Positions 23,846 to 30,974 of a stretch of 30,974 bases of DNA are shown here, piece after piece; the stretch's first letter is position 1; every line of letters begins with the position of its first letter. The stretch is from Elusimicrobiota bacterium. GTDB lineage: Bacteria; Elusimicrobiota; Elusimicrobia; Elusimicrobiales; Elusimicrobiaceae. The notes under the pieces are model-generated. The model worked only from the letters and a program-made list of their open reading frames with translations. It did not search any database and was not told the origin of the DNA. The position numbers and the translations under genes were made by a program. Location of the stretch: the NCBI GenBank assembly GCA_023398295.1, contig JAEWSL010000002.1, positions 1 to 30,974 on the forward strand. The letters run 5' to 3'.

Positions 23846-24196
23846 ATGAACTATTTACTGGATCCTATAAAAAAATATGCGGAATTCAGAGGCAGAGCGA
23901 CCAGAAAACAATTTTGGCTGTTCTTTGTTTGGTATATGGCAATATTATGGGCGCTGGGGCTTATACTGCCTGCTTTCTTAAGCGAACAGACGGTAAATAT
24001 ACTTGTTTCAATATTTCAGCTTGCTCTGCTTTTGCCTAATATCGCCATAGGGGCAAGGCGTTTGCATGACTCCGATAAAAGCGGCTGGTGGTGGTTAATA
24101 GCGTTTACCGGGATAGGCGTACTGGGATTGATTATCTTCTGGGTATTACCCTCAACGCAGGGCCCCAATAAACACGGCGAACCAGCAATAAACTAA
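23846..24196 (+). CDS. DUF805 family inner-membrane protein
   Basis: 116 aa with the DUF805 pattern: the N-terminal YAEFRGRATRKQFWLFFVWY, hydrophobic segments at about 23-45, 50-70 and 82-102, the conserved IAIGARRLHDSDKSGWWWLI loop, and the PSTQGPNKHGEP end. This family includes E. coli YhaH/YhaI. Its biochemical role is unknown; members are small polytopic membrane proteins. A single-gene unit with its own promoter, an AAGGAG ribosome site and a terminator. No neighbour suggests a pathway. Confidence 0.93.
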   Translation: MNYLLDPIKKYAEFRGRATRKQFWLFFVWYMAILWALGLILPAFLSEQTVNILVSIFQLALLLPNIAIGARRLHDSDKSGWWWLIAFTGIGVLGLIIFWVLPSTQGPNKHGEPAIN

Positions 24197-24207
24197 TACT
24201 GCAAATT

Positions 24208-24241
24208 AAAAAAAGCCTTAGAAAATTTCTAAGGCTTTTTT
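24208..24241. terminator. Bidirectional terminator between the DUF805 gene and a possible small gene
   Basis: AAAGCCTTAGAAA with its complement forms a nearly perfect stem, with T-runs of six or more on both strands. It can end the DUF805 message from the left and the small minus-strand transcript from the right. Confidence 0.85.
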
Positions 24242-24250
24242 GAGAGCGGG

Positions 24251-24295
24251 TTATTTCTTAGGTTTCTTTCCGCCGTTTGTGCAATTGCAGCCCAT
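24251..24295 (-). CDS. Possible 14-residue peptide gene
   Basis: The frame reads MGCNCTNGGKKPKK, then TAA. Signs that it is real: AAGGGGG about seven bases before ATG at 24295; a promoter-like pair upstream on the same strand (TTTACT, 17 bases, TATACT at 24332-24337); and a terminator with a T-run 10 bases past the stop. The peptide has a Cys-x-Cys pair and a basic lysine tail, which could suit a metal-binding or nucleic-acid-binding microprotein. I do not recognise a family. With only 14 codons a chance frame remains possible; the flanking signals are the stronger evidence. Confidence 0.45.
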   Translation of the reverse strand: MGCNCTNGGKKPKK

Positions 24296-24331
24296 AAACG
24301 CACCCCCTTGTCAAAGCATCTGACAAATAAA

Positions 24332-24360
24332 GTATATTCCTTTTTTTAATCTAAGTAAAT
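24332..24360 (-). promoter_or_regulatory. Predicted promoter for the possible 14-residue peptide gene
   Basis: Minus strand: TTTACT, 17 bases, TATACT. The predicted start gives a leader of about 30 bases with a strong G-rich ribosome site. Confidence 0.4.
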
Positions 24361-24367
24361 AGGCTTT

Positions 24368-25120
24368 TTACAGCGTGTTGATAGGGTATTGCTCGTCGCG
24401 AAATATATAATAATACGCGCTGTAAAAAGCCAGCGCCAGACACAGACACGATAGGGCGGTCAAAATATTGCCGATAAGAAAATCATAATCAAGCAGCCCC
24501 AAAGGATTAAGAATATAATACCAGTCTCCTCTTACGCCTTTTGCAAAATCGGACACCATGTCCGAAGAGGTAAGGCTTAACTGAGAAGATGAAGCGTCCG
24601 AAGCGTAAAGCCCCGCGGAATATAAGGACGAGGCCAGCCAGTACAAGACAAAAGGCTCAAAGAATCTGCCGCCTTTCAGACGTAAGAATAAAAAATATGC
24701 AATCAGCGGAATGCCGACTTCGGCCCCGCAGCCTGAAGCGTAGCAAGCCCACTCGTTTCTAAAGGCGCACCAAAATCTGTGCGAAAACTCGTGCGTCAGA
24801 TAGTTAGGAAGATACGTCAGGAAGTTACATAAAAAATTAGACGGCAGGTACCCGCCTTCGGCCGGCTGCGGGTAAAAATACCACGCGCAAAGCCCCGTTA
24901 CGGCCGCCGTCATAAAAAGAGCGCCTTTCCAGCCGAACTTAAAAAACAAAAAACTTTGTTTATAGGGGTCAAAAAACAAAAGCGTTTTTTTGAAGGTCAG
25001 CCCGCCTTCGGTAGTGGTAACGTCATAGCGGAAAGCCGCCGTAATTTTTATAAGCGCATAGAGCAAAACAAGCGCAATTAAAATCTTAGGCAGCCAGGAT
25101 AATATAATTATAATTCCCAT
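24368..25120 (-). CDS. Polytopic membrane protein with HEFSH motif (site-2-protease-like)
   Basis: 250 aa. Hydrophobic segments lie near 3-25, 65-82, 135-147, 155-172 and 215-240. The sequence HEFSH at 110-114 fits the zinc-protease HExxH motif. A later NPLGLLDYD at 205-213 recalls the NxxPxxxLDG segment that supplies the third zinc ligand in M50 intramembrane proteases. Cysteines cluster just after HEFSH (C117, C126, C131). Both motifs are at or near membrane segments, as in M50 enzymes, but the spacing and exact motifs are not canonical, so the assignment is tentative. ATG at 25120 has AAGG upstream, inside a GGGGATATCCCC palindrome region. It follows the flavin-protein gene by 41 bases in a likely three-gene unit. 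Confidence 0.65.
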   Translation of the reverse strand: MGIIIILSWLPKILIALVLLYALIKITAAFRYDVTTTEGGLTFKKTLLFFDPYKQSFLFFKFGWKGALFMTAAVTGLCAWYFYPQPAEGGYLPSNFLCNFLTYLPNYLTHEFSHRFWCAFRNEWACYASGCGAEVGIPLIAYFLFLRLKGGRFFEPFVLYWLASSLYSAGLYASDASSSQLSLTSSDMVSDFAKGVRGDWYYILNPLGLLDYDFLIGNILTALSCLCLALAFYSAYYYIFRDEQYPINTL

Positions 25121-25130
25121 AAAAACCTTG

Positions 25131-25142
25131 GGGGATATCCCC
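25131..25142. other. 12-bp perfect palindrome at the ribosome site of the HEFSH gene
   Basis: GGGGATATCCCC lies next to the AAGG ribosome site. It could be an operator or an RNA hairpin affecting initiation. Similar GGGGA...TCCCC sequences occur in the rplJ leader and the rplL-rpoB gap. Confidence 0.3.
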
Positions 25143-25161
25143 TGCAGGCGTTTTATAATTT

Positions 25162-25644
25162 TTAGAAATTAAGGGCGCCCTCTTCTTTCGCGAAACCGTT
25201 TTCCCCGTCATAAAAGCGATAGCGCTTAGGCGTAAATTTAAGTATGGAGTAATCCCCGCCGGTTTCGCCTTCGGGATAATACATAACCCAGCTTTTATGC
25301 CAAAAAGCATGTTTTGTCTTCGCAGAGAGCACTTCTTCTATTTTCCCCAAAAGCGCTATGCCCTTAAAACTTTCCCCGTCAAAAAGATAGACGCAGGCTG
25401 CTTTGTTTTTCTTTATCTGCTTCATCTTAGAAGAAGAAGTGTTTGTCGTAAAGAAAATTTCTTTGCCGCTGTTTCCTATTTTATTTTTGAGGTGCGGGGC
25501 AATATGCGCGTTATGAATGTTTATCATGCCGCGCGTGCAGGGGAATCCCTTTTCGTCTAAGGTGGAAAGCATTATAACCGTCTGCCGGGTTAAAAGTTCG
25601 TTCAATATTTTTTTACTGTTGCTCTTCTTGATTGTCATAGGCAT
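25162..25644 (-). CDS. Pyridoxamine-5'-phosphate-oxidase-like FMN-binding split-barrel protein
   Basis: 160 aa of the general-stress-protein-26 type. Seen: the N-terminal LTRQTVIMLSTLDEKGFPCTRGMIN, IFFTTNTSSSKMKQIKKNKAACVYL (the strand-turn that binds flavin phosphate in this family), GIALLGKIEEVLS, and a C-terminal SILKFTPKRYRFYDG. Such proteins bind FMN or other flavins or haem; the reaction is rarely known. It overlaps the end of the upstream PH-like gene by 32 bases. Two ATG codons lie close together (25644 and 25638); GCGAGG serves either, so the exact start is uncertain by two residues. Confidence 0.85.
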   Translation of the reverse strand: MPMTIKKSNSKKILNELLTRQTVIMLSTLDEKGFPCTRGMINIHNAHIAPHLKNKIGNSGKEIFFTTNTSSSKMKQIKKNKAACVYLFDGESFKGIALLGKIEEVLSAKTKHAFWHKSWVMYYPEGETGGDYSILKFTPKRYRFYDGENGFAKEEGALNF

Positions 25645-26131
25645 AGGCCTCGCTTAAATATTTATCTGTTTCCTGCTCGCTTTGTATTCTTTTTATAACT
25701 TCGTCTATAAACGAACTCTTATCTCCACGTTCAAAATAGTAATTTCGTATAAATAAAGATTCTTCGTTTTTTAGACGCATTCTTATTTTACTGTCTTCCT
25801 GCAATGTTATTTTTACCCCAGGGCCGAAATAGTTTTCCCCGACGGAAGATATCCCTTTAATATCGTCCCACGCCAGATAGGGCCACCCGCGCACCTTTAT
25901 GCCGCCGTTTGTTATGTGAATAAGCGGGTAAACTTTAAGCATAAATATTTGGACCAATAAAATAACGGCGATAAGCGAAAGGCTTACCGTAATCAAAATT
26001 CTGTTTCTTTCAAGAGTGCCGCTGTGGAAAATCATAGCAAGAGAGAAGAGAAAAATCGTACCCACAAAGATTAGAAATTGCAGCTTCCTGCTTTTATAGA
26101 ATTTTAACGAACCGTCTATATCAATTCTCAT
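25613..26131 (-). CDS. Membrane protein with PH-like cytoplasmic domain
   Basis: 172 aa from ATG 26131, chosen over the in-frame codon ten residues earlier because GGAGG lies directly upstream. Two hydrophobic segments (about 18-36 and 47-68) are followed by a soluble part with strands HITNGGIKVRGWPYLAWDDIKGISSV and VKITLQEDSKIRMRL, and a C-terminal helix (SFIDEVIKRIQSEQETDKYL). This two-helix-plus-barrel arrangement resembles bacterial PH-domain proteins, often annotated as hypothetical. The C-terminus overlaps the next gene. Function is unknown. Confidence 0.7.
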   Translation of the reverse strand: MRIDIDGSLKFYKSRKLQFLIFVGTIFLFSLAMIFHSGTLERNRILITVSLSLIAVILLVQIFMLKVYPLIHITNGGIKVRGWPYLAWDDIKGISSVGENYFGPGVKITLQEDSKIRMRLKNEESLFIRNYYFERGDKSSFIDEVIKRIQSEQETDKYLSEAYAYDNQEEQQ

Positions 26132-26191
26132 TTTCCTCCGTGCCACGCAAGGGTGGGGCAAAACTTAAAGTCTTATAAATATTCTAGCAAA

Positions 26192-26220
26192 TTGGCGCGT
26201 GCGCTTAAATTTGATATAAA
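26192..26220 (+). promoter_or_regulatory. Promoter placing transcription start at the ATG of the 171-aa gene
   Basis: TTGGCG (26192-26197), 17 bases, TATAAA (26215-26220). The start codon begins six bases after the -10, and no ribosome site is present. Confidence 0.5.
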
Positions 26221-26225
26221 TAATT

Positions 26226-26741
26226 ATGGGTTTTCAAAAGGGGACAATAATTAAAGTAACCGATAAAATGCAAAGCGGCTATTCCTATGTTTTGGAATGC
26301 GCCGAAGGCCAAAACTTTGCCCCCGATTTTAAGCCCGAACTTACTCCTAAAGAGATGCTTGAGCTAGGCGTTTTTGAAGGGCATTATCTTACCGACTGTA
26401 AAAAAGAATTCCCCGCAGACTGGTTTGCGAAAGCAAAACTATCCCCGTTAAAACCAGATATAAGCCTTAATTATTTTAAGATAAAATCCCGACAGAGCCT
26501 TCAGGAGTGGCGGCGCAAAGGCTGGATAGTCGGGCCCGACGCGCGCGGCTGGTTCCAGTGGTACTGCCGTTATTATTTTGGAAGAAGACTGCCGCAAATT
26601 GACGCCGTGCAGATAAAACGCTGGCGCGCTTTCAGGCGGCATAAAGCGCAAGTCCTAAAGAACTGCCCGCCCAAAAATTTGCAATGCAGGCCGCGCCAAA
26701 GGCAGGCCCTTTTGCAATGGGCTTATAATCCGTTTTTTTAG
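26226..26741 (+). CDS. Conserved hypothetical protein (GVFEGHYLTDC / RGWFQWYCRYY family)
   Basis: 171 aa and rich in aromatic and basic residues, with no signal or membrane segment. Blocks typical of a conserved family are ELGVFEGHYLTDCKKEFPADWF, LNYFKIKSRQSLQEWRRKGWI, DARGWFQWYCRYYFGRRLPQ and RQALLQWAYN at the end. I recall related proteins in bacteria, annotated only as hypothetical. The basic, tryptophan-rich C-terminal half (QIKRWRAFRRHKAQVLKNC) suggests nucleic-acid or nucleotide contact, but that is a guess. ATG at 26226 has no Shine-Dalgarno sequence; the promoter spacing suggests a leaderless message. It ends 13 bases from the convergent next gene. Confidence 0.8.
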   Translation: MGFQKGTIIKVTDKMQSGYSYVLECAEGQNFAPDFKPELTPKEMLELGVFEGHYLTDCKKEFPADWFAKAKLSPLKPDISLNYFKIKSRQSLQEWRRKGWIVGPDARGWFQWYCRYYFGRRLPQIDAVQIKRWRAFRRHKAQVLKNCPPKNLQCRPRQRQALLQWAYNPFF

Positions 26742-26754
26742 AAGAGTTCGCCTG

Positions 26755-27711
26755 TTACTGATGGGAATCCCACGGGGCTTTGTTAATATCCTCTTCAATA
26801 TGCGGGGTTTCCTGCGGGATTTTATCAATTTCTTCTGCGACGATAGGAGGCTGCTCCGCGGCGTTTTTGGGGTCGCCGATAATATTAAAATATAAAACTA
26901 CGGCCGCGCAGTAAGAATATGCCGCCATTGTCAAGCTTGCCAGGGAAGAAAGCAGCTGTACCACAAGAGAACCGCCTTTGCCTTGGGATAATGCGCCTAT
27001 TAAGCCAAAGGCAAGAACTATACCAAAGTTTATAAGCGCAATAAGCAGAAAAACTAGAAATATTTTTACCCATATTTCCCAATATCTTCCTTTAGTTTCT
27101 TTTATGGCGTTTTTTATGGCTTCAAACCCGCCATGGGCCGATAATATTACGTTGTTTGAGCCTAAAAACATCCAAGGCCAAACAAAGAAATATTCTAAAG
27201 AAATAACAAGAACTGTTAAGACAACAACAGCTACGGCTTTTGAAGGAACTGATATCGCCGGCCCTACGGTGACAATGATTATAACGGGCAAAAGAAATAA
27301 AATAAAAGCCGATAAAACACAAAACCAAAGAAGAGGGAACACGCGCCCAAAAGATTTTTTTAAGGCGTTAAAAATATTCCCCTTAAAGGTTGTCAAAACA
27401 TTTTTTATCGTCAGAAAAGGCCATAGTGAAAACACTAAAACCGACGCAAAAGCCATTAAGGAAACAAGCCCTAAAAAGGTCAGGTTGGAAAGAAGAGCAA
27501 GAGGCGTCAAATTTTTAATGTCCACGCCGTCGGCTGCAAACGACACTACCATTGCAAAAAACACTAAACCCCACGCAACAGTAAGAACTATCACCCCTAT
27601 AATAAAAACGGCAGCAAGCGGGCCGACAGCTTTTTTGAAAACCTGCCAGGCCATTTCCAAAATTTCAGTTGCAGACATTTTCCTGCTTTGTATTTTAGTT
27701 AATAAATCCAT
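26755..27711 (-). CDS. Polytopic membrane protein with acidic cytoplasmic tail, unknown function
   Basis: 318 aa. It starts with a short amphipathic helix (SATEILEMAWQVFKKAVG) and has about six hydrophobic segments (near 30-56, 75-105, 120-150, 160-185, 210-240 and 250-275). The final 40 residues are acidic and Pro/Glu-rich (PPIVAEEIDKIPQETPHIEEDINKAPW). The pattern resembles uncharacterised proteins with a glycerophosphodiester-phosphodiesterase membrane-domain-like fold, but I see no catalytic motif. ATG at 27711 has AAGGAG upstream. A decayed copy of its promoter, ribosome site and first codons is present at 29341-29431, so this gene was once duplicated. Confidence 0.75.
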   Translation of the reverse strand: MDLLTKIQSRKMSATEILEMAWQVFKKAVGPLAAVFIIGVIVLTVAWGLVFFAMVVSFAADGVDIKNLTPLALLSNLTFLGLVSLMAFASVLVFSLWPFLTIKNVLTTFKGNIFNALKKSFGRVFPLLWFCVLSAFILFLLPVIIIVTVGPAISVPSKAVAVVVLTVLVISLEYFFVWPWMFLGSNNVILSAHGGFEAIKNAIKETKGRYWEIWVKIFLVFLLIALINFGIVLAFGLIGALSQGKGGSLVVQLLSSLASLTMAAYSYCAAVVLYFNIIGDPKNAAEQPPIVAEEIDKIPQETPHIEEDINKAPWDSHQ

Positions 27712-27744
27712 TTCTATGCTCCTTGTATTGCATAAAGATATTTA

Positions 27745-27750
27745 ATTATA
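27745..27750 (-). promoter_or_regulatory. -10 element of the polytopic membrane protein gene
   Basis: Perfect TATAAT on the minus strand, 34 bases before the start codon, with a weak -35. The same element recurs at 29426-29431 in the duplicated copy. Confidence 0.45.
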
Positions 27751-27785
27751 CTATTTTGCTTCAAAAAACAGATAAAGAAAAAACT

Positions 27786-27809
27786 GCCGCGCCTATTTTC
27801 AGGCGCGGC
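27786..27809 (-). terminator. Terminator downstream of the two-domain lipoprotein gene
   Basis: GCCGCGCC/GGCGCGGC with an eight-base loop, followed on the minus strand by AGTTTTTTC. A near-identical hairpin is at 29465-29488. Confidence 0.8.
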
Positions 27810-27818
27810 AAAACCGTC

Positions 27819-27875
27819 TTGGATTAAAATTGTATGTTTTATAAAAGCATCTAGGTATAAATGTCCTATTTCCAG
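27819..27875 (-). pseudogene. Remnant of a second lipoprotein gene start
   Basis: The minus strand reads GGACATTTATA, then ATAAAACATACAATTTTAAT. This matches the leader and first codons of the intact lipoprotein gene (M-K-H-T-I-L-I at 29275), but the start is ATA (27840-27842), the ribosome site is lost, and homology stops after about seven codons, where the terminator module begins. It is a decayed duplicate. Confidence 0.65.
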
Positions 27876-27916
27876 GGGAAAGTCATCTTTTTTCTGTTTA
27901 AGTTCTTGGAGAAAAT

Positions 27917-29275
27917 TTATGGAGCTAAAATGTTTCTCATACTTTCGCCATTTTCAGAACTACGAACATATTCCCTTGAAGCGAACTCTTGCGCAGGCTT
28001 AGAGGTCATATCATAAAAATCAAGGCCAGCCCTTTCAGCGGAATCGCTAAATTTAACATTATAATATATTATCTTGCTTCGGCCTTTATTCCATGCTTCA
28101 AAATCTGCCCTGTACACAATATCACTCCCGCCGCGCCAACCCTTAAAACCATTATTCCCTAAAGAAGGCCCTAGATTTTGCGCAAGACGTTTAGCTTTTT
28201 TACTCATCGGACAGCCCCAATCATCATCAAATGTTATTATAGAAACAAGAACATCTTTCTCAAATTTTACTATCATCGTGAGAGGTTTTTCTTCCTCCCC
28301 TTCCTCATTTTCTATCGGCAGGAGATAAGCTAAAGACTGTCCGCCGACAATACTTTCTGCAACTATTTTATAAGGAGAATCTTCTTCATATAAAAATTTC
28401 ATGTGTTTTAGCGCTTCTTTTACTTGCGCTCTGCTCATGCCCCATTTTAAGTCTGCTATGCCAACGCATTCTTCTTCTTTGCAATTATCAAATCCGAAAC
28501 TATTCTCCTCTGGCTTTTGAGGTTCTGCCGTCTTAATTTTTAGTTTGGTTGTATTTTCAGGAGAACAATTTTTTTTATATACAATCTCTTCGCGAAAGTC
28601 TTTACGTACATATTCCTTTGCAATTAATTTTTTCGCCATATCAGAAGTTAGATGATAAAAATTGACGCCAACCTCCGGAAGAAAATCGGGTTTGGGCCCG
28701 CTATAGTATATTATCTTGCTTTGCCCTCTATTCCATACTTCAAAGTTAAGATTAAACACAGTATCGCTGCCGGCATTCCAAGAAACAAAGCCTTCATTGC
28801 CTGTGGAAGAACCCATTTTTTTTGCAAAATTCATCGCTTCTTTACCTGAATAAATTTTGATGCCAAAAGCTTCTTTCATTTCAGCGGCCATTACAGCGTA
28901 AAGAATGTCGTTTTCAAAATTTAAGACTAATACCAAAAGATTATCTTTATCGCTTTCTTCTTGGGTTTTTATCTTCCCGCTAAAAATTAAACGCTGCCCA
29001 TTCTCTGTAAGGCCATCTCGCTTTCTCCAATGTGAAGTGCTGCTTTCCTCATCTAGAGTCATTGCTTTTAATGTTTCTTTTACCTGCTCTCTGCTCATGC
29101 CCCATTTTAAGTCTGCTATACCAACGCAATCTTCTTCTTTGCAATTATCAGGCTCAAACGCTGTTGTGGGTATAGGCTTTTCAGTTTTTTCACTCGCTTT
29201 TAGTTCTGAAAAATTTTTGCACCCTTGAAAAAAGAATGCAAACATTAAAGAAAATATTAAAATTGTATGTTTCAT
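27917..29275 (-). CDS. Predicted lipoprotein with two tandem homologous domains
   Basis: 452 aa from ATG 29275, chosen for the GGAGG upstream and the signal sequence that starts there. MKHTILIFSLMFAFFFQGC ends in a lipobox-like F-Q-G-Cys19, a slightly atypical -3 residue. Two repeats follow, about 43-255 and 263-452. Each opens with DNCKEE-D/E-CVGIADLKWGMSR-x-QVKE-x-L. Each later has a VLNFE or VKFEKD strand, a GNxGFxxW-x-GGSD block, a W-N-x-G-x-SKIIYY strand and a closing AxxEYVR. Repeats of the form LKWGMSxxQVK occur in hypothetical bacterial envelope proteins. The CxxxxC pair in each domain could form a disulfide. Function is unknown. It belongs to a locally duplicated region. Confidence 0.8.
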   Translation of the reverse strand: MKHTILIFSLMFAFFFQGCKNFSELKASEKTEKPIPTTAFEPDNCKEEDCVGIADLKWGMSREQVKETLKAMTLDEESSTSHWRKRDGLTENGQRLIFSGKIKTQEESDKDNLLVLVLNFENDILYAVMAAEMKEAFGIKIYSGKEAMNFAKKMGSSTGNEGFVSWNAGSDTVFNLNFEVWNRGQSKIIYYSGPKPDFLPEVGVNFYHLTSDMAKKLIAKEYVRKDFREEIVYKKNCSPENTTKLKIKTAEPQKPEENSFGFDNCKEEECVGIADLKWGMSRAQVKEALKHMKFLYEEDSPYKIVAESIVGGQSLAYLLPIENEEGEEEKPLTMIVKFEKDVLVSIITFDDDWGCPMSKKAKRLAQNLGPSLGNNGFKGWRGGSDIVYRADFEAWNKGRSKIIYYNVKFSDSAERAGLDFYDMTSKPAQEFASREYVRSSENGESMRNILAP

Positions 29276-29306
29276 AAAATCCTCCATATATAAATGTCCT
29301 GTCTTC

Positions 29307-29335
29307 AGTTTATTAAACTGCGAAATATAAAGCAA
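29307..29335 (-). promoter_or_regulatory. Possible promoter of the two-domain lipoprotein gene
   Basis: Minus strand: TTGCTT, 17 bases, TAAACT, about 30 bases before the start codon. Confidence 0.35.
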
Positions 29336-29340
29336 AAAGC

Positions 29341-29392
29341 CCTAAATCAGTCGCATATATTTCTCTGCTCTGTTTTCAGATAATAAATCTAT
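29341..29392 (-). pseudogene. Remnant of a duplicated polytopic membrane protein gene start
   Basis: The minus strand reads AAGGAATATAGAA, then ATAGATTTATTATCTGAAAA and AGCAGAGAAATATATG. It aligns with AAGGAGCATAGAA, ATGGATTTATTAACTAAAAT and AGCAGGAAAATGTC at the start of the intact gene (27711). The start codon is ATA (29390-29392), the ribosome site is weakened, and the frame soon meets a stop. The promoter copy (TATAAT at 29426-29431) is still intact in form. Confidence 0.65.
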
Positions 29393-29464
29393 TTCTATAT
29401 TCCTTGCATTGCATCAAGATCTTTAATTATACTATATTTACCTCAAAAAACAGACAAGAAAACT

Positions 29465-29488
29465 GCCGCGCCTATTTTCAGACGCGGC
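29465..29488 (-). terminator. Duplicate of the lipoprotein terminator hairpin
   Basis: GCCGCGCC/GACGCGGC with the same TATTTTCA loop as 27786-27809, followed on the minus strand by AGTTTTC. The gene it once served is gone. Confidence 0.7.
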
Positions 29489-29525
29489 AAAACCGTCTTG
29501 GATTAAAATCATTGAAAAAGGACAA

Positions 29526-29560
29526 TAAAAAAGCCGCCGCTTAAACTAAGCGGCGGCTTT
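29526..29560 (-). terminator. rRNA operon terminator
   Basis: A 14-bp perfect stem (AAAGCCGCCGCTTA and its complement, three-base loop), followed on the minus strand by TTTTTT. It lies 16 bases past the 5S rRNA. Confidence 0.93.
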
Positions 29561-29575
29561 CAAAAGGGCAGCAAT

Positions 29576-29699
29576 GAGACTGACATCGATCTACTCTGAC
29601 AACGCCGAATTGGGCGTTACTACCATCGACCCTTACGAGCTTAACTGCCGTGTTCGGAATGGGAACGGGTGTTGCCTCGTCGGAAAAAACATCAGTCTC
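29576..29699 (-). rRNA. rrf: 5S ribosomal RNA
   Basis: The minus strand has the universal 5S core: CAACACCCGTTCCCATTCCGAACACGG, GTTAAGCTC and GATGGTAGT. The two ends pair (GAGACTGA with TCAGTCTC), giving a length of about 124 nt. End positions are estimated from this terminal helix. Confidence 0.93.
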
Positions 29700-29920
29700 A
29701 TTCCTGCCCCTTTATTTAGAGAGCTGCCAGTTACCCCTTTGGCTCTCAGGGACGATTCTCACTTCACGCCGAACTTTCATTCGGCAAAAATTTGCAAATC
29801 GCCCTCTTTAGCAGGAACGAAAAATTATTCGCTTTCAATTAGAATACCAAGCTCCACTTTTACGCATACGCGTATTGGTGTTATATCCGCCCGATTGCTC
29901 GGGCTTGGATCAAAGAATAC
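29700..29920 (-). other. 23S-5S spacer without tRNA
   Basis: About 220 bases between the two rRNAs. No tRNA cloverleaf or open frame is visible. A processing stem may form between sequences flanking the 23S 3' end: GGCTTGG at 29902-29908 and GCCAAGCC inside the 23S end. Confidence 0.7.

Positions 29921-30974
<1,054 letters not shown>

Noticed and set aside
26978..27745. 255-codon plus-strand frame opposite the polytopic membrane protein gene
   Set aside because: It is the antisense of a clear membrane-protein gene, has Lys/Thr-rich composition typical of such shadows, and has no ribosome site.
29700..29920. tRNA gene in the rRNA spacer
   Set aside because: No acceptor stem, T-loop or anticodon arm can be assembled; the spacer has only unstructured and short hairpin sequence.

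Overview
The window looks like a chromosomal segment of a small-genome, host-associated or anaerobic Gram-negative bacterium. It encodes lipoproteins, a cytoplasmic peptidoglycan-recycling set and diderm-type envelope proteins. Gene content and protein style are compatible with Elusimicrobiota (Elusimicrobium-like), but that placement is an inference from memory and not a database match. Most genes lie on the minus strand; coding density is high except for three repeat-bearing gaps.

Layout, left to right. (1) Positions 1-8811, minus strand: the rplJ-rplL-rpoB-rpoC operon. rpoC runs off the left edge. It has a ~330-nt structured leader, its own promoter and a strong hairpin between rplL and rpoB; rplK and rplA are not next to it. 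(2) 8828-9375: a hairpin-rich intergenic repeat carrying a nested 88-bp insertion. (3) 9409-14529, minus strand: a POT-family oligopeptide transporter with its own promoter, and a clpC-recA pair. (4) 14580-14939: a second copy of the repeat. (5) 14973-20671, minus strand: ndk, an alpha/beta-hydrolase-like exported protein, murQ, anmK and nagZ, tightly spaced with two ATGA overlaps, preceded by an EamA permease. (6) 20755-22821, plus strand: a secreted repeat-rich protein and an AmpG-like permease, adjacent by TAAATG. With (5) this forms a muropeptide import and recycling locus: AmpG-type import, then NagZ, AnmK and MurQ. (7) 22835-23000: a third, partial repeat made of two tandem modules, followed by tRNA-Asp(GTC) and its terminator. 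(8) 23246-27711: small envelope genes on both strands. These are a lipoprotein, a DUF805 membrane protein, a possible 14-residue peptide gene, a HEFSH membrane protein, a split-barrel flavin protein, a PH-like membrane protein, a conserved hypothetical with a leaderless-type promoter, and a polytopic membrane protein. (9) 27712-29500: a two-domain lipoprotein flanked by degenerate duplicates of itself and of the neighbouring membrane-protein gene. (10) 29526-30974, minus strand: the end of an rRNA operon (partial 23S, 5S, terminator).

The most unusual signal is the interspersed element in (2), (4) and (7). Its copies differ in sequence yet keep several stems through paired base changes. One copy carries an insertion for which the other copy is the empty site. 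The duplicated lipoprotein region and the possible 14-residue peptide gene are the next most interesting items.
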